Of a DNA stretch of 64,000 nt, positions 53,076-62,131 are shown in pieces. Below the pieces are notes generated by a model that ran no database searches, was not told the DNA's origin, and worked only from the letters and a program-made list of their open reading frames with translations. Source of the DNA: Paenibacillus lautus NBRC 15380 (GTDB taxonomy: Bacteria; Bacillota; Bacilli; Paenibacillales; Paenibacillaceae); contig NZ_BIMF01000011.1 in assembly GCF_004000945.1 (NCBI RefSeq), positions 1 through 64,000 on the forward strand. The letters run 5' to 3'. Made by a program: the position numbers and the translations under genes. How positions within the stretch are numbered: the stretch's first letter is position 1; the number at the start of each line of letters is the position of its first letter.

Positions 53076-53603
53076 TTACAACCTTTTTATTCTCGAAACA
53101 TAAGGTGCGGCAATCTCGCGGTATATTCGGATCGCATGCAGCGCATCCGGAACCCCTATGATGATTAAGAGCGATAACAGCAGCATCATCCCCTCCATAA
53201 GCAGGCCGGTAACAGCGAAAGAATGACTGTGCGCAAACCAGACAGGATGGCTGTAAGCCAACCCCATGAGACCCATCGTCAGATTGAACCCGATCAATGG
53301 AAAACCAAGCTTGGAGCTGATCTGAGGCCCGAGACAGCCGCAGTCCACCCTTCCTTTTTTTCGGATGAAATAAGCAACACCCACACCCTGGATGAAATAG
53401 AGTAAAGAGATGCCCAAGAAGCTGAGCTGCGATGGAAAACAATATACTAAGGTCACCGACAGGACTTGCAGCAGGATGAGCAAAACATGCAGACGGGCAC
53501 TTCCAGGGAAACGATCCGGATCACCGAACACACGGCTCCAGCCAAAACTCACCACCGACAACAACATCGGCAGCGTAACGGATATCGCAAGCAAATCATA
53601 CAT
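53076..53603 (-). CDS. MauE/DoxX-like redox-associated membrane protein
   Basis: The 175-residue protein has about five membrane helices. RKKGRVDCGCLGP (CxC motif, near 85) is the typical MauE motif and would exchange thiols across the membrane. MauE pairs with MauD in making MADH light chain. AGGAG lies ahead at a longish distance. It lies between the polytopic gene and MauD-like gene. Confidence 0.82.
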   Translation of the reverse strand: MYDLLAISVTLPMLLSVVSFGWSRVFGDPDRFPGSARLHVLLILLQVLSVTLVYCFPSQLSFLGISLLYFIQGVGVAYFIRKKGRVDCGCLGPQISSKLGFPLIGFNLTMGLMGLAYSHPVWFAHSHSFAVTGLLMEGMMLLLSLLIIIGVPDALHAIRIYREIAAPYVSRIKRL

Positions 53604-53625
53604 GGGTCCGTAAACTCCTTTCTCT

Positions 53626-54312
53626 TCAGTAGCTGATGATCCAGATGATGGAACCGATGATCAGCAGCATGGAGACCGTTTGCCGCACGGCTGTGAGCAG
53701 CGTGAGGTTGCGTACCCTCTTTTCAAGCATACGGTACACGATGGATCGGATCAGCGGGAGGCTGAACAAGGTACCGCGAACAACCCCAAACGTTGCCCCT
53801 GCCAGCAGACTCAGCCACCAAGGAGCGGCGAATAAGGAAACCAGGAGATAGGCGTGAAAGAGGACGCCCACCTGCAATGTGATGAAACCCAGGCCCAGAA
53901 TTTGGCCCCATAATACCGCGGAGCGGTACCCTGCATGCTTGATCCATTCCGAGGGAACGATGAAATTGCCGGATGGAAGAATCCCCGTTTTATGAATGAA
54001 CTCCAATCCCAGGAGTATGGCAAACAGCACGACAATAATATAGTTTTGATATAAACCAACCGGGGTTAATTTCAGCAAAAAATTGATGAACCCGATCACC
54101 AGTCCCGTCATAGCGCCGCCCAACGTACAGGACACGATATATACCAGCGCATATTTGGATTTACTGACCTTCGTGCTCTCCAGACTGCCTAACACATTCA
54201 GCCCACAAGTGGTATCCACGCTGGCCAGCGCGGCACCAACGGCAAATATAAAAAGCAACATCGATAACAAGTCATGCCACCTCCGCACCATTCCTAGAAA
54301 TGAACCCTTCAC
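53626..54312 (-). CDS. Polytopic membrane protein, possible MauF equivalent
   Basis: The 228-residue protein has about six membrane helices. TTCGLNVLGS near 35 is the only Cys. mauF is the first gene of many mau clusters and also encodes a membrane protein needed for MADH maturation; position and topology fit but the sequence evidence is weak. GTG 54312 is the outer limit; TTG 54270 has GGAGG nine bases upstream and may be the true start. It is first in the operon. Confidence 0.5.
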   Translation of the reverse strand: MKGSFLGMVRRWHDLLSMLLFIFAVGAALASVDTTCGLNVLGSLESTKVSKSKYALVYIVSCTLGGAMTGLVIGFINFLLKLTPVGLYQNYIIVVLFAILLGLEFIHKTGILPSGNFIVPSEWIKHAGYRSAVLWGQILGLGFITLQVGVLFHAYLLVSLFAAPWWLSLLAGATFGVVRGTLFSLPLIRSIVYRMLEKRVRNLTLLTAVRQTVSMLLIIGSIIWIISY

Positions 54313-54400
54313 TTCCTCATCTTATGAGTGACAGCCTGTCGATTATTTACACAAATATCCTATGCGCTTTGTATGCCTGCTACATGGCTATCTTATTGAG

Positions 54401-54442
54401 AAAAAAAGAAACCGTCCATGGACAATCTCCATAGACGGTTTA
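54401..54442 (-). terminator. Terminator after cstA
   Basis: On the minus strand AAACCGTC and GACGGTTT, extended by a paired CATGG-type segment, form a hairpin followed by CTTTTTTT. Confidence 0.85.
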
Positions 54443-54471
54443 GATTTATGCATGCATGCTCGATGATCTCA

Positions 54472-55923
54472 TTATGCGACCTTATGATAATCCGAGACAT
54501 CCACCTCAAGCGGCATTTCGGCTGCGCGCGCTTTTTGAGCCGCTTTAAAGAATACGATGACCAATATGACGCTGATGACAGCACCCACGATGTAAGATAC
54601 ATTCATGGACTGCCTGAATCCGATCTGCGCGTTCAGAATGTATACCGTTGTTGTGTAAAGCATAAATGCACCGGGAATCAGCGCTACCCAGTAATTTTTA
54701 CGGGCTATGAAAAGGTACATCGCACAGACAAACAAAGCAATAACCGCGGTGGCCTGGTTCGCCCAGGAGAAATATCTCCAGAGAATATTAAAGTCAATCT
54801 GCGTTAAGGCAATGGAGATGACAAACAAAGGAATGGCAATGATAAGGCGCCGCTTCATGCTAAATTGAGGCAGCTTGATATAGTCGGCAATGATCATGCG
54901 AGCGCTTCGAAATGCGGTATCCCCCGAGGTAATCGGCAGCACGATCACTCCCAATACAGCCAGCGTGCCTACAACAGCACCTAATGTCACCTTCGCGACC
55001 TCGCTTACGACAAGACCTGTTCCACCGGTAGCAAGAAGCTCGTTCAAGCCATGGGGCCCCTGGAACAAACTCATCGCGGCCGCGGCCCATACCATGGCAA
55101 TGATCCCCTCGGCAATCATCATTCCATAAAAGATCTTACGTCCCTGCTTCTCGGTTTGTGTTGTCCGGGAAATAATCGGCGTCTGGGTAGCATGGAATCC
55201 GGATAAAGCACCGCACGTAATCGTCAGAAACAGCAGCGGGAAAATCGGCATATGATCCGGATGTAAATTGGCTAAGGTCAATTCCGGTATCGGTACCTGC
55301 TGTATAATCAGCATCCCGCCGACACCAAGAGACGCTATGAGTAACAGCGCGCCGAATATCGGATAGAAGCGGCCAATGATTTTATCAATGGGCAGCAGCG
55401 TTGCCAGAATATAATAAGCGAAAATGAACAGGGTGATGATCCACAAACTGACTTTGCCGTTCATCAGATTGTGAAGCAGGCTGGCTGGTGAGGTCACAAA
55501 GACGGTACCTACCAAGACCAGCAGCAGAATCGCGAAAGCGTTCACAACATGCTTCATCACTTTACCCAGAAACTTGCCAGCAAGCTCCGGCAGATGCGCG
55601 CCACGGTTGCGGATGGAGATCATGCCCGTCAGGTAATCATGGACAGCTCCGGCAAAAATACACCCCAGCACAATCCAGATAAAAGCAACCGGTCCATAGA
55701 GCGCGCCCATAATGGGTCCGAAGATGGGGCCCACACCGGCTATATTGAGGAGCTGAATCAGCGAGTTTTTGTTTGAGCTCATGGGCAGATAATCGACGCC
55801 GTCCTGATTGACATAAGCAGGTGTGGCCCGTTCTTCTTTAACTCCGAACATTTTTTCAATGTACTTTCCATAAGTGAAATATCCAATAACCAGCAGAATG
55901 ATCGATATGATGAAGGTATACAT
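54472..55923 (-). CDS. cstA: CstA-family carbon starvation protein (pyruvate/peptide transporter)
   Basis: The 483-residue membrane protein has a dozen or more helices. The N-terminal NIAGVGPIFGPIMGALYGP and GAVHDYLTGMISIRNRG are characteristic of CstA. This is the short form; E. coli CstA and BtsT have about 700 residues. BtsT and CstA carry pyruvate. It follows a LytS/LytT pair and has a perfect cre box in the leader, so carbon-catabolite control and pyruvate sensing by the two-component system are likely. Confidence 0.9.
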   Translation of the reverse strand: MYTFIISIILLVIGYFTYGKYIEKMFGVKEERATPAYVNQDGVDYLPMSSNKNSLIQLLNIAGVGPIFGPIMGALYGPVAFIWIVLGCIFAGAVHDYLTGMISIRNRGAHLPELAGKFLGKVMKHVVNAFAILLLVLVGTVFVTSPASLLHNLMNGKVSLWIITLFIFAYYILATLLPIDKIIGRFYPIFGALLLIASLGVGGMLIIQQVPIPELTLANLHPDHMPIFPLLFLTITCGALSGFHATQTPIISRTTQTEKQGRKIFYGMMIAEGIIAMVWAAAAMSLFQGPHGLNELLATGGTGLVVSEVAKVTLGAVVGTLAVLGVIVLPITSGDTAFRSARMIIADYIKLPQFSMKRRLIIAIPLFVISIALTQIDFNILWRYFSWANQATAVIALFVCAMYLFIARKNYWVALIPGAFMLYTTTVYILNAQIGFRQSMNVSYIVGAVISVILVIVFFKAAQKARAAEMPLEVDVSDYHKVA

Positions 55924-55942
55924 GCCTTCGCCCCCTTTTTCT

Positions 55943-55956
55943 TGAAATCGCTTACA
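55943..55956 (-). promoter_or_regulatory. cre box (CcpA site) upstream of cstA
   Basis: TGTAAGCGATTTCA on the minus strand matches the consensus TGWAANCGNTNWCA at every position. It is 20 bp before the cstA start, where CcpA would block transcription. This fits repression of a carbon-starvation gene when sugar is plentiful. Confidence 0.8.
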
Positions 55957-56118
55957 TCGATTATAAGAAAATTATCGAAGTCCGAGGGCGATTTTGAACC
56001 AACATGTCGTCTAGGCGCATTAAGATGTTCAAATTTAAGGTTATCATGCATATCCAAGGGCTCTCATGAAGTCTTCATCCGCATCATGAGCATTCCATCC
56101 TCATCGCATCTACGTTTA

Positions 56119-56856
56119 CTAAAGCTCTAAAGCTTCTCGAAATGCCTTGGCATAATTTCGGCTTACGGCTAGTTTGTCGCTGCACCCCTTCAGCTCCAGC
56201 TGAAATGCGCCGTTAAACCAAGGAACCAGGCTTTTGACATAATCTAGATGTACCACATAGCTTTTATGAATCCGGAAGAACGGATACTGCCGAAGCTTCG
56301 TTTCCAGCTCCTTGAGCGGCGTTTTGACATGATATTGCTTATCGGCTGTGACAATCTTGGAGTATGCATCCTCCCGTGAGATATAAATAATATCATTCGG
56401 GTCTATGAACTTGATTTCCCCCTCCACATCCAACGACAGCTTGCCCGAAGATTTTACATGCCCGCGTTCTGCAAGGTCTTCCCTCCGTAATAATTGCTCA
56501 AGCCGCCTCACCGTTTCCGCCAGTCGATCTTCATCAATGGGCTTTAACAAATAGTCCAGCGCTTCAAACCGGAAGGCCTCTACACCGAATTTAGGGTATG
56601 CCGTGGCAAATACGATTTTCGGAGGAAGCTTCAGCTCGTTCATCGCTTTAGCCGTTTCAAGCCCGTTCATTAAGGGCATTTCAATATCCAGAAATACGGC
56701 TTCCGGCTTCAACTGCATGGTCTTTAACACCGCCTGTTCCCCGGAATCCGCTTCCCCAACGATCTCCAAACTAGGATGCTGCTTCAATAAATAAATCAGT
56801 TCTTCACGGCTGTACCGTTCATCATCCACGATGAGTGTTCGAATGCGTTCGATCAT
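56119..56856 (-). CDS. LytTR-family response regulator
   Basis: The 245-residue protein has a receiver domain (LIVDDERYSREEL, phospho-acceptor Asp57 in FLDIEMPLMNG) and a LytTR DNA-binding domain (about 140-245, with IHKSYVVHLDYVKSLVPW and LAVSRNYAKAFREAL). It lies 20 bp after the LytS gene and upstream of cstA. In E. coli BtsR/YpdB of this type activate pyruvate transporters. Confidence 0.9.
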   Translation of the reverse strand: MIERIRTLIVDDERYSREELIYLLKQHPSLEIVGEADSGEQAVLKTMQLKPEAVFLDIEMPLMNGLETAKAMNELKLPPKIVFATAYPKFGVEAFRFEALDYLLKPIDEDRLAETVRRLEQLLRREDLAERGHVKSSGKLSLDVEGEIKFIDPNDIIYISREDAYSKIVTADKQYHVKTPLKELETKLRQYPFFRIHKSYVVHLDYVKSLVPWFNGAFQLELKGCSDKLAVSRNYAKAFREALEL

Positions 56857-56875
56857 GTGTAAGAAATCCCTGCCT

Positions 56876-58627
56876 TCATGAATGGAGTTTTAGGTTAACG
56901 GCTGCGGGAATCTGAAATTGGATTTCTGTCCCGACCGCTTCATCACTTTGGATGTTTAATGACGCATGGGGCCCATACATCAAGGCCAATCTTCTGTTCA
57001 CATTATACACAGCCATTCCCGTTCCCGATGAAGAATCGAGCATTTGGCGACCCAATAACTGAAGCCGTTCCGGCGTAATCCCCGTTCCGTTGTCCTTGAT
57101 TGTAACGATTACACCAGCAGCCGGATCACCCTGAATTCGGATAAGTATGACACAATGGTCTGTTTTGTTTCTGAAACCGTGGCGTATGCTGTTCTCTATT
57201 AATGGCTGCAAGGTCAGCGGCGGCACAAGCGCCTGCAGCGCAGAATCCTCTACCTCATATTGGATTTGCAGTTTATCCTCGAATCTGGTTTGTTCAATGC
57301 TCATATAGGATCTTATATGCTGCAGTTCATCCTGTAGCGTGGCCTTTTCGGCGGTTGCGGCGGTCAAATTCTGGCGGATATAGTCCGATAGACTTCGCAG
57401 CAGCTTTCTTGCTTTCTCCGCATCAATCCGTGTCAAGGAGAGGATGGTGTTTAATGCATTAAACAAAAAGTGCGGATGAATTTGTGCTTGAAGCGTCTTG
57501 ATCTCAGCTTCCCTGGCAAGTTCCTTGGTTTCCTCCAATTGAGCCGCCTCCAACTGGTAGCTTAACAGCATCGTAAGACCTGACATCAATTCTGTTGTAA
57601 CATGGGTAATGTCCTTCGGACTTCGAAAATAGAACTTTAGGGTACCCACGGTCTGACCTCCCTGTTTCAAAGGTCCGATGACAGCAGCTCCCAGCGGACA
57701 ATCCGGCTCCTGGCACTGAATATGCGCCCGATCTGCGATCAGTTGCTCCCCTTGTTCAATGACCCGGCGCGTCACTTCCGTCTGCAGTGGACGGCCTGCC
57801 GCATGATGATCAGCCCCCGTGCCGACATGGGCCAGAATCATCCGATCATTCGTAATCGCAATCGCACTGGCGTTGACTTCCTCGTAAAGAATCCGGCATA
57901 CCGCTTCCGCGGATTGCGCATTCATCCCCTGGCGCATGTATCCAATGGTCCTGCGGGCAATGCGAAGAGAAGCTTGAGCCTGCTGAGCCGCTACCTTCTC
58001 CTCTTCATTCAAGACGGATCGAATAATGAGCAGAAACAAAGCACAACCGATCCCGTTAGCTACAATCATCGGAACTCCAATATAGCCGACCAAAGACATC
58101 GCCTGTTCGAAGGGTCTGGACAAAAGCAGGATGATCAGCATTTGAAGGGACTCCGCCAATGCCCCCATTAGAAGCGCAGCTGAGAAACGAACCTGCTCAT
58201 TCTTCTTATGAAACAAGCTGGCCAGAAGACCTGCAAGTATGGTCGCGAGCCCACAGGCCAAACTCGTAAATCCCCCTAATGTAAAACGGTGAAGCCCTGC
58301 TATCAGTCCTGCACCGAGCCCGATTCTGTAGCCTCCGAACAATCCGGCCATGACAACACCGACAACCCTTGAATTCGCAATCGCTTCGTCTCCGGAAACC
58401 TGCATCATCCATTTGTTGACTTCAAGTGATTCGGTGTTCACCGTAATCCCGGTATACGTACCGATTATACCTAAAATACCGAAGACTAATATGGCCTGAA
58501 GCTGTTGTACAGACGTCAGCTTGTCCTGACTTATCATCGACCGGAAGAACCTCAACCGGGTTACGATAAATGCAATCGTCACAATAATTCCAATCCGCTC
58601 GGTCATTGTAATCAGCAGTTCAAACAT
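56876..58627 (-). CDS. LytS-family sensor histidine kinase
   Basis: The 583-residue kinase has a 5TM-5TMR_LYT membrane sensor (about 1-190, with VVGVMAGLFGGYRIGLGAGLIAG-like helices), a GAF domain in the middle (about 220-350), a His_kinase domain with IHPHFLFNALNTILSLTRI and a C-terminal ATPase with DNGTGI. The start is ATG 58627, after CGGGGTGACGCC. In Bacillus and E. coli such kinases sense extracellular pyruvate; that role here is inferred from the cstA neighbour. Confidence 0.88.
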   Translation of the reverse strand: MFELLITMTERIGIIVTIAFIVTRLRFFRSMISQDKLTSVQQLQAILVFGILGIIGTYTGITVNTESLEVNKWMMQVSGDEAIANSRVVGVVMAGLFGGYRIGLGAGLIAGLHRFTLGGFTSLACGLATILAGLLASLFHKKNEQVRFSAALLMGALAESLQMLIILLLSRPFEQAMSLVGYIGVPMIVANGIGCALFLLIIRSVLNEEEKVAAQQAQASLRIARRTIGYMRQGMNAQSAEAVCRILYEEVNASAIAITNDRMILAHVGTGADHHAAGRPLQTEVTRRVIEQGEQLIADRAHIQCQEPDCPLGAAVIGPLKQGGQTVGTLKFYFRSPKDITHVTTELMSGLTMLLSYQLEAAQLEETKELAREAEIKTLQAQIHPHFLFNALNTILSLTRIDAEKARKLLRSLSDYIRQNLTAATAEKATLQDELQHIRSYMSIEQTRFEDKLQIQYEVEDSALQALVPPLTLQPLIENSIRHGFRNKTDHCVILIRIQGDPAAGVIVTIKDNGTGITPERLQLLGRQMLDSSSGTGMAVYNVNRRLALMYGPHASLNIQSDEAVGTEIQFQIPAAVNLKLHS

Positions 58628-58738
58628 GGCGTCACCCCGCAATCTGACTTGGAACTCGGTTACTCGTCACGCATAGATTCCTTATGAAGTTTGCCGTAAA
58701 CCTGGCAATACATACTAAATTATCATGGCTGAAGCTCA

Positions 58739-58787
58739 AAAAACAACAAAAAACCTCCCGCTTCAATTCGTTCTAAAGCGGAGGTTG
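58739..58787 (-). terminator. Terminator after the GNAT gene
   Basis: On the minus strand AACCTCCGCTT and AAGCGGGAGGTT pair around a 13-nt loop (one bulge), followed by a long T-rich tail, 50 bp past the stop. Confidence 0.8.
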
Positions 58788-58837
58788 TTAAACTCCAAAC
58801 TGCCATATTCGTGTGAGAATCTAAGTTTAGATGAATA

Positions 58838-59437
58838 TCACCTTATGAACGGTTTTCTCCATTCCATATAAATACGGTCGTTAAAGCCTTTCTCCCCCGA
58901 GTCATTTTCGGATATGCGTTTAAACTCCCGAAACCCTAATTTCTGATATAACCGAAGCGCGGTTTGGTTGCTGTCGGTCACTTCCAGAACATAACGCTTG
59001 TATGGCAGCTCCTCCATGACATGCTTCATTAAGGCGGTGGAAACGCCTTTGCCCCGCGCTTTCGTGGTAGTTGCCACACATTCGATATAACCCGTCTCGT
59101 CATCATAGGACAATGCCGGGTTAAATTCGTTTTTCATGACGTTATATGCAAATTCCCCTGTCTTGTCTCCAAATGCCTCCTGAAGCGGAGCTGATTCGAC
59201 TGGCATGGCCCTCTGCCCATTATGGGAACATGCTAAAATCCCGATAATGATGCCCTGGACCTCCGCCACATAAAACACCTCAGGACTGAACAGACTTCGG
59301 AAGGCTTTCTTTAACGTGTTTCGGTCCTGGGTGAAATAGGACAATTCGTTATAATACCCATCAACAAACACTTCCGCGACTTCCTCGCGAACGTCTCGTT
59401 CATATTCTGCCATTCTTCTAATCGTAATGGAGCACAT
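58838..59437 (-). CDS. GNAT acetyltransferase
   Basis: The 199-residue protein has GYIECVATTTKARGKGVSTALMKHVME, with the acetyl-CoA loop, and LEVTDSNQTALRLYQKLGFREFKR. GGAGGAG precedes the ATG by seven bases. It is 15 bp after the zinc-ribbon membrane protein gene and is the last of that operon. Confidence 0.8.
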   Translation of the reverse strand: MCSITIRRMAEYERDVREEVAEVFVDGYYNELSYFTQDRNTLKKAFRSLFSPEVFYVAEVQGIIIGILACSHNGQRAMPVESAPLQEAFGDKTGEFAYNVMKNEFNPALSYDDETGYIECVATTTKARGKGVSTALMKHVMEELPYKRYVLEVTDSNQTALRLYQKLGFREFKRISENDSGEKGFNDRIYMEWRKPFIR

Positions 59438-59452
59438 CTTGTTCTCCTCCTG

Positions 59453-60130
59453 TCAAAAATGTAATCTGCGCTTCATATCCTTTCGGAATCCCTTATCTGC
59501 AATCAGACACATCCCGCCAAACGTTAATAAGGCATATACGGCTGCCGCAACGGCTGTCCATAATACGTGCGACATGCCGACGGCATACAGTAATAAGGGC
59601 ACAAACCCAAGCAAGATCAGGGTCAATAAGTAACCTGCGAACTCACGCCAGCGCATTTTTCTGGTGCAGCATATAACGGTAATCAGAAGGGTTGCCGCCA
59701 TCATCAGGAACGGAATGACATAGCCGGTTGACCAGTAGTTTGTACCCGCTGCCACGTTAAGCCAAAGCAACATGCCGGAAAGCCCGAGCAGCTGTACGAC
59801 GATTTTGCCGCCGAGATGCGACTTGGACATCAAGGTATGTCTGATGAACAGCCATGCATATAGCACGCAAGGCATGAGGTACAGACTCCACCATACTTCG
59901 TGATTTCCCAGAATATTTATAAGAACGGACAAACCGATGACGGATACTGCAATGAAGATAAGCCACTTGGATAACAGACTGCTCGCACGCTGCTCCTCTA
60001 CAGCCTCATAGACGGGATACCAAGAATTGCCTACGGATGGTGCATCGCCCTTACCATGTAAATTTCTTCGGCATAAGGGACAAGTTGCGTGCGCCGGGTC
60101 TACGGATACCCCACAGCTCTCGCATCTCAT
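59453..60130 (-). CDS. Zinc-ribbon membrane protein (DUF6320-like)
   Basis: The 225-residue protein starts MRCESCGVSVDPAHATCPLC, a zinc ribbon with two CxxC pairs, then has about six membrane helices. This layout matches proteins found beside condensation-fold acyltransferases in Firmicutes (DUF6320). The ATG at 60130 overlaps the stop of the upstream acyltransferase by 4 bp (ATGA), so they are coupled. Function unknown. Confidence 0.65.
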   Translation of the reverse strand: MRCESCGVSVDPAHATCPLCRRNLHGKGDAPSVGNSWYPVYEAVEEQRASSLLSKWLIFIAVSVIGLSVLINILGNHEVWWSLYLMPCVLYAWLFIRHTLMSKSHLGGKIVVQLLGLSGMLLWLNVAAGTNYWSTGYVIPFLMMAATLLITVICCTRKMRWREFAGYLLTLILLGFVPLLLYAVGMSHVLWTAVAAAVYALLTFGGMCLIADKGFRKDMKRRLHF

Positions 60131-61398
60131 GCGCCCATCCCCCAATCATTGCTGACAATCCTGATATCCAATTCGCTTAGGTTGGCAAGCTGACGAAAAA
60201 AGTGCCTGATCACATCGCTCTCAACGATATTCCTGGCAAAGGTGATGGTAAGCTGGTCATTGATCGAACTGACGGCACAGTTCATGGGACTCTTGGCCGT
60301 CGGGTACATCGTGGTTTCCATCGACTCGATATGCGCAGCCATACTCGCAGGGATCTCGACTCGGCCCAGATTGGTAAGCGTAAGCGTCTTGGCTTCTTCA
60401 CCGTAATGGTCGAATCCATATCGAATCGCCAGATCCTTCAATTTCAGCGGCGTGAATCGGGATAACAGGTTCTTCTCATATTTCATGCTGCTGGCCATCG
60501 CTTGGGTTAGATAAGGCTTCGTCGATTTCTCTTTCATCTGTGCATGCACGATACCTTGTACCTCATCAAATGTCATGCCTTCCTTCATCTGTACGCCAAT
60601 GTTAATGACCGCAAAAAAGTTGCGCAGGCTGCTCGAAGGGAAGACTTTTCGCAGGTTCACCGGCATGCTGATCACGATCGGCCGATTCCCGTTGTTAAAA
60701 GGCAACGTGGTCTCATAAACCGCCATGATCAAAATCGCTGTCAGGTAAGCGGTGAGGATCACTCCCTTCTGCTTGGCCGCGGCATTCAGCCGCGAAGCGT
60801 GAATCATGCCGTGGATGACGTTGTGTCCATAAGGCGAGAATCGGGTACCGGGAATTTGCAATGCCTCCGGCATTCTGGAATCGGCCGTGACCGATGTATA
60901 ATGAGCTTTAAAGCTGTCCTGTGCTTCGGCATAACGGGCAAATGAAGCGGGCGGCAGAATCAGACCTTCCTTGTCCTCCACGTTCTCACCGAGCAGATAT
61001 AAATATTGGAACACCAAGGTTTTGAGGAACTCCAGTGCTCCTCCTCCGTCCGTCAGCGCATGGAATATCTCCACACTGATTTTGTTGCCATGATATAAAA
61101 CCCTTACCAAGCTTCCGTTCTCAGTCGAGAGGGCTGCAGGAGCACAGGGATAGGTGGTTTCCGGTTCCACCATCAAACGCGTCTCCTTCTCCCGCAGGAA
61201 TTTCCAGAACAGGCCATTTCTAAGCTCGACATTTAACAGAGGGAATCGCTTTATTACGCTATCGAGCGCCTGTTGCAAAACCGATGGCTTCACGTGACTT
61301 GTCAGCATCATCGACAACCGGTAGGTTGATGAATTCTCCCTTCCCGCAACCGCGGGAAACAGCTTCCCGGCGTGGTCAAGTTTATACCATTCTTCCAT
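60127..61398 (-). CDS. Condensation-fold acyltransferase (alcohol acetyltransferase/PapA5-like)
   Basis: The 423-residue protein has the HxxxDG motif in FHALTDGGGALEFLK near 115, the marker of the CoA-dependent acyltransferase superfamily to which nonribosomal-peptide condensation domains, PapA5 and yeast alcohol acetyltransferases belong. NRPIVISMPVNLRKVFPS and LTLTNLGRVEIP are also of the family. There is no NRPS or PKS nearby; with a zinc-ribbon membrane protein and a YkoP-like protein it probably acylates a lipid or surface molecule. Substrate unknown. Confidence 0.72.
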   Translation of the reverse strand: MEEWYKLDHAGKLFPAVAGRENSSTYRLSMMLTSHVKPSVLQQALDSVIKRFPLLNVELRNGLFWKFLREKETRLMVEPETTYPCAPAALSTENGSLVRVLYHGNKISVEIFHALTDGGGALEFLKTLVFQYLYLLGENVEDKEGLILPPASFARYAEAQDSFKAHYTSVTADSRMPEALQIPGTRFSPYGHNVIHGMIHASRLNAAAKQKGVILTAYLTAILIMAVYETTLPFNNGNRPIVISMPVNLRKVFPSSSLRNFFAVINIGVQMKEGMTFDEVQGIVHAQMKEKSTKPYLTQAMASSMKYEKNLLSRFTPLKLKDLAIRYGFDHYGEEAKTLTLTNLGRVEIPASMAAHIESMETTMYPTAKSPMNCAVSSINDQLTITFARNIVESDVIRHFFRQLANLSELDIRIVSNDWGMGA

Positions 61399-61483
61399 CT
61401 GTTGCTCTCCTCATTTCTTTTTGAACTCCCATATAGCTGCACACAACAGCCTTATCTTATGTACGTGGCAATGCCTCTTTCAC

Positions 61484-62131
61484 TCAAGCTTCAACCGCAG
61501 CCGATACCAAGACGGTATGCCCCTCTTCACGTGAAGGCCGCTTATCCGCCATTGAAAATCGCTTCAACAGCGATGAGCGGGTATGTATCAACATCATGGG
61601 AACGAGTAATTCGGTTCTTCGATCAATCCGGCTCTTGCCATCCGGATGCATCACGGATAACAGCATTCGCAGATAGGAAGTGGTCAGCTTTTGGAACAAG
61701 TCCGGCTTCATCGCTTGATGCTCAAAACCAAGCCCATGCGTTAATCCACGGTGCAGCAGGGTAATCCCGACCAATGCGCTGACCTTGCTGAACTCGGACT
61801 GGTCTTCATATGCACGGCAAATCTGCAGCATGGACTTTCTTGCAAGTCTTGCTATTTTCAGAGCCGCACGATCCGGCCCTTCCGATCGAATTAGTTTCAG
61901 AATCGTTTCATTATCTAAATGAAGCTCGCCGACCAGATCTCCATTCTGAATAACCGTTGAGTCCTCGCAGAGGATGCACTCTCCTCGATGCTTCTTAATC
62001 ATGACCGTGCATATGCCAAAGCGCGAGATATGCGAGCTGCGGAACCTGGAAATGAAGCTGAAGATACGTTCCCATATCATCCAGGAGCTTTGCATGACGG
62101 TTTTAAGTAATTTTCGCAGCAGTTGGAACAC
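61484..62131 (-). CDS. YkoP-like protein
   Basis: The 215-residue protein has GICTVMIKKHRGECILCED and DLVGELHLDNETILKLI, close to YkoP of Bacillus subtilis (KYRGKNLTLSDG...DMLVKIHLHN). YkoP is encoded with envelope and glycosyltransferase genes of uncharacterised function. No signal peptide is seen. The start is uncertain (GTG 62131 or ATG 62095). It is the first gene of the acyltransferase operon, 85 bp away. Confidence 0.65.
   Translation of the reverse strand: MFQLLRKLLKTVMQSSWMIWERIFSFISRFRSSHISRFGICTVMIKKHRGECILCEDSTVIQNGDLVGELHLDNETILKLIRSEGPDRAALKIARLARKSMLQICRAYEDQSEFSKVSALVGITLLHRGLTHGLGFEHQAMKPDLFQKLTTSYLRMLLSVMHPDGKSRIDRRTELLVPMMLIHTRSSLLKRFSMADKRPSREEGHTVLVSAAVEA

Noticed and set aside
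52041..53603. A complete methylamine dehydrogenase locus
   Set aside because: No heavy chain, MauG, amicyanin or cytochrome gene is near, and the TTQ tryptophan pair is not intact; only the maturation genes and a light-chain-like protein are present.
54356..54364. CATAGGATA, a SigK-like -10 element before the mau-like operon
   Set aside because: No fitting -35 element is seen 16-17 bases upstream, so I do not claim a sporulation promoter.
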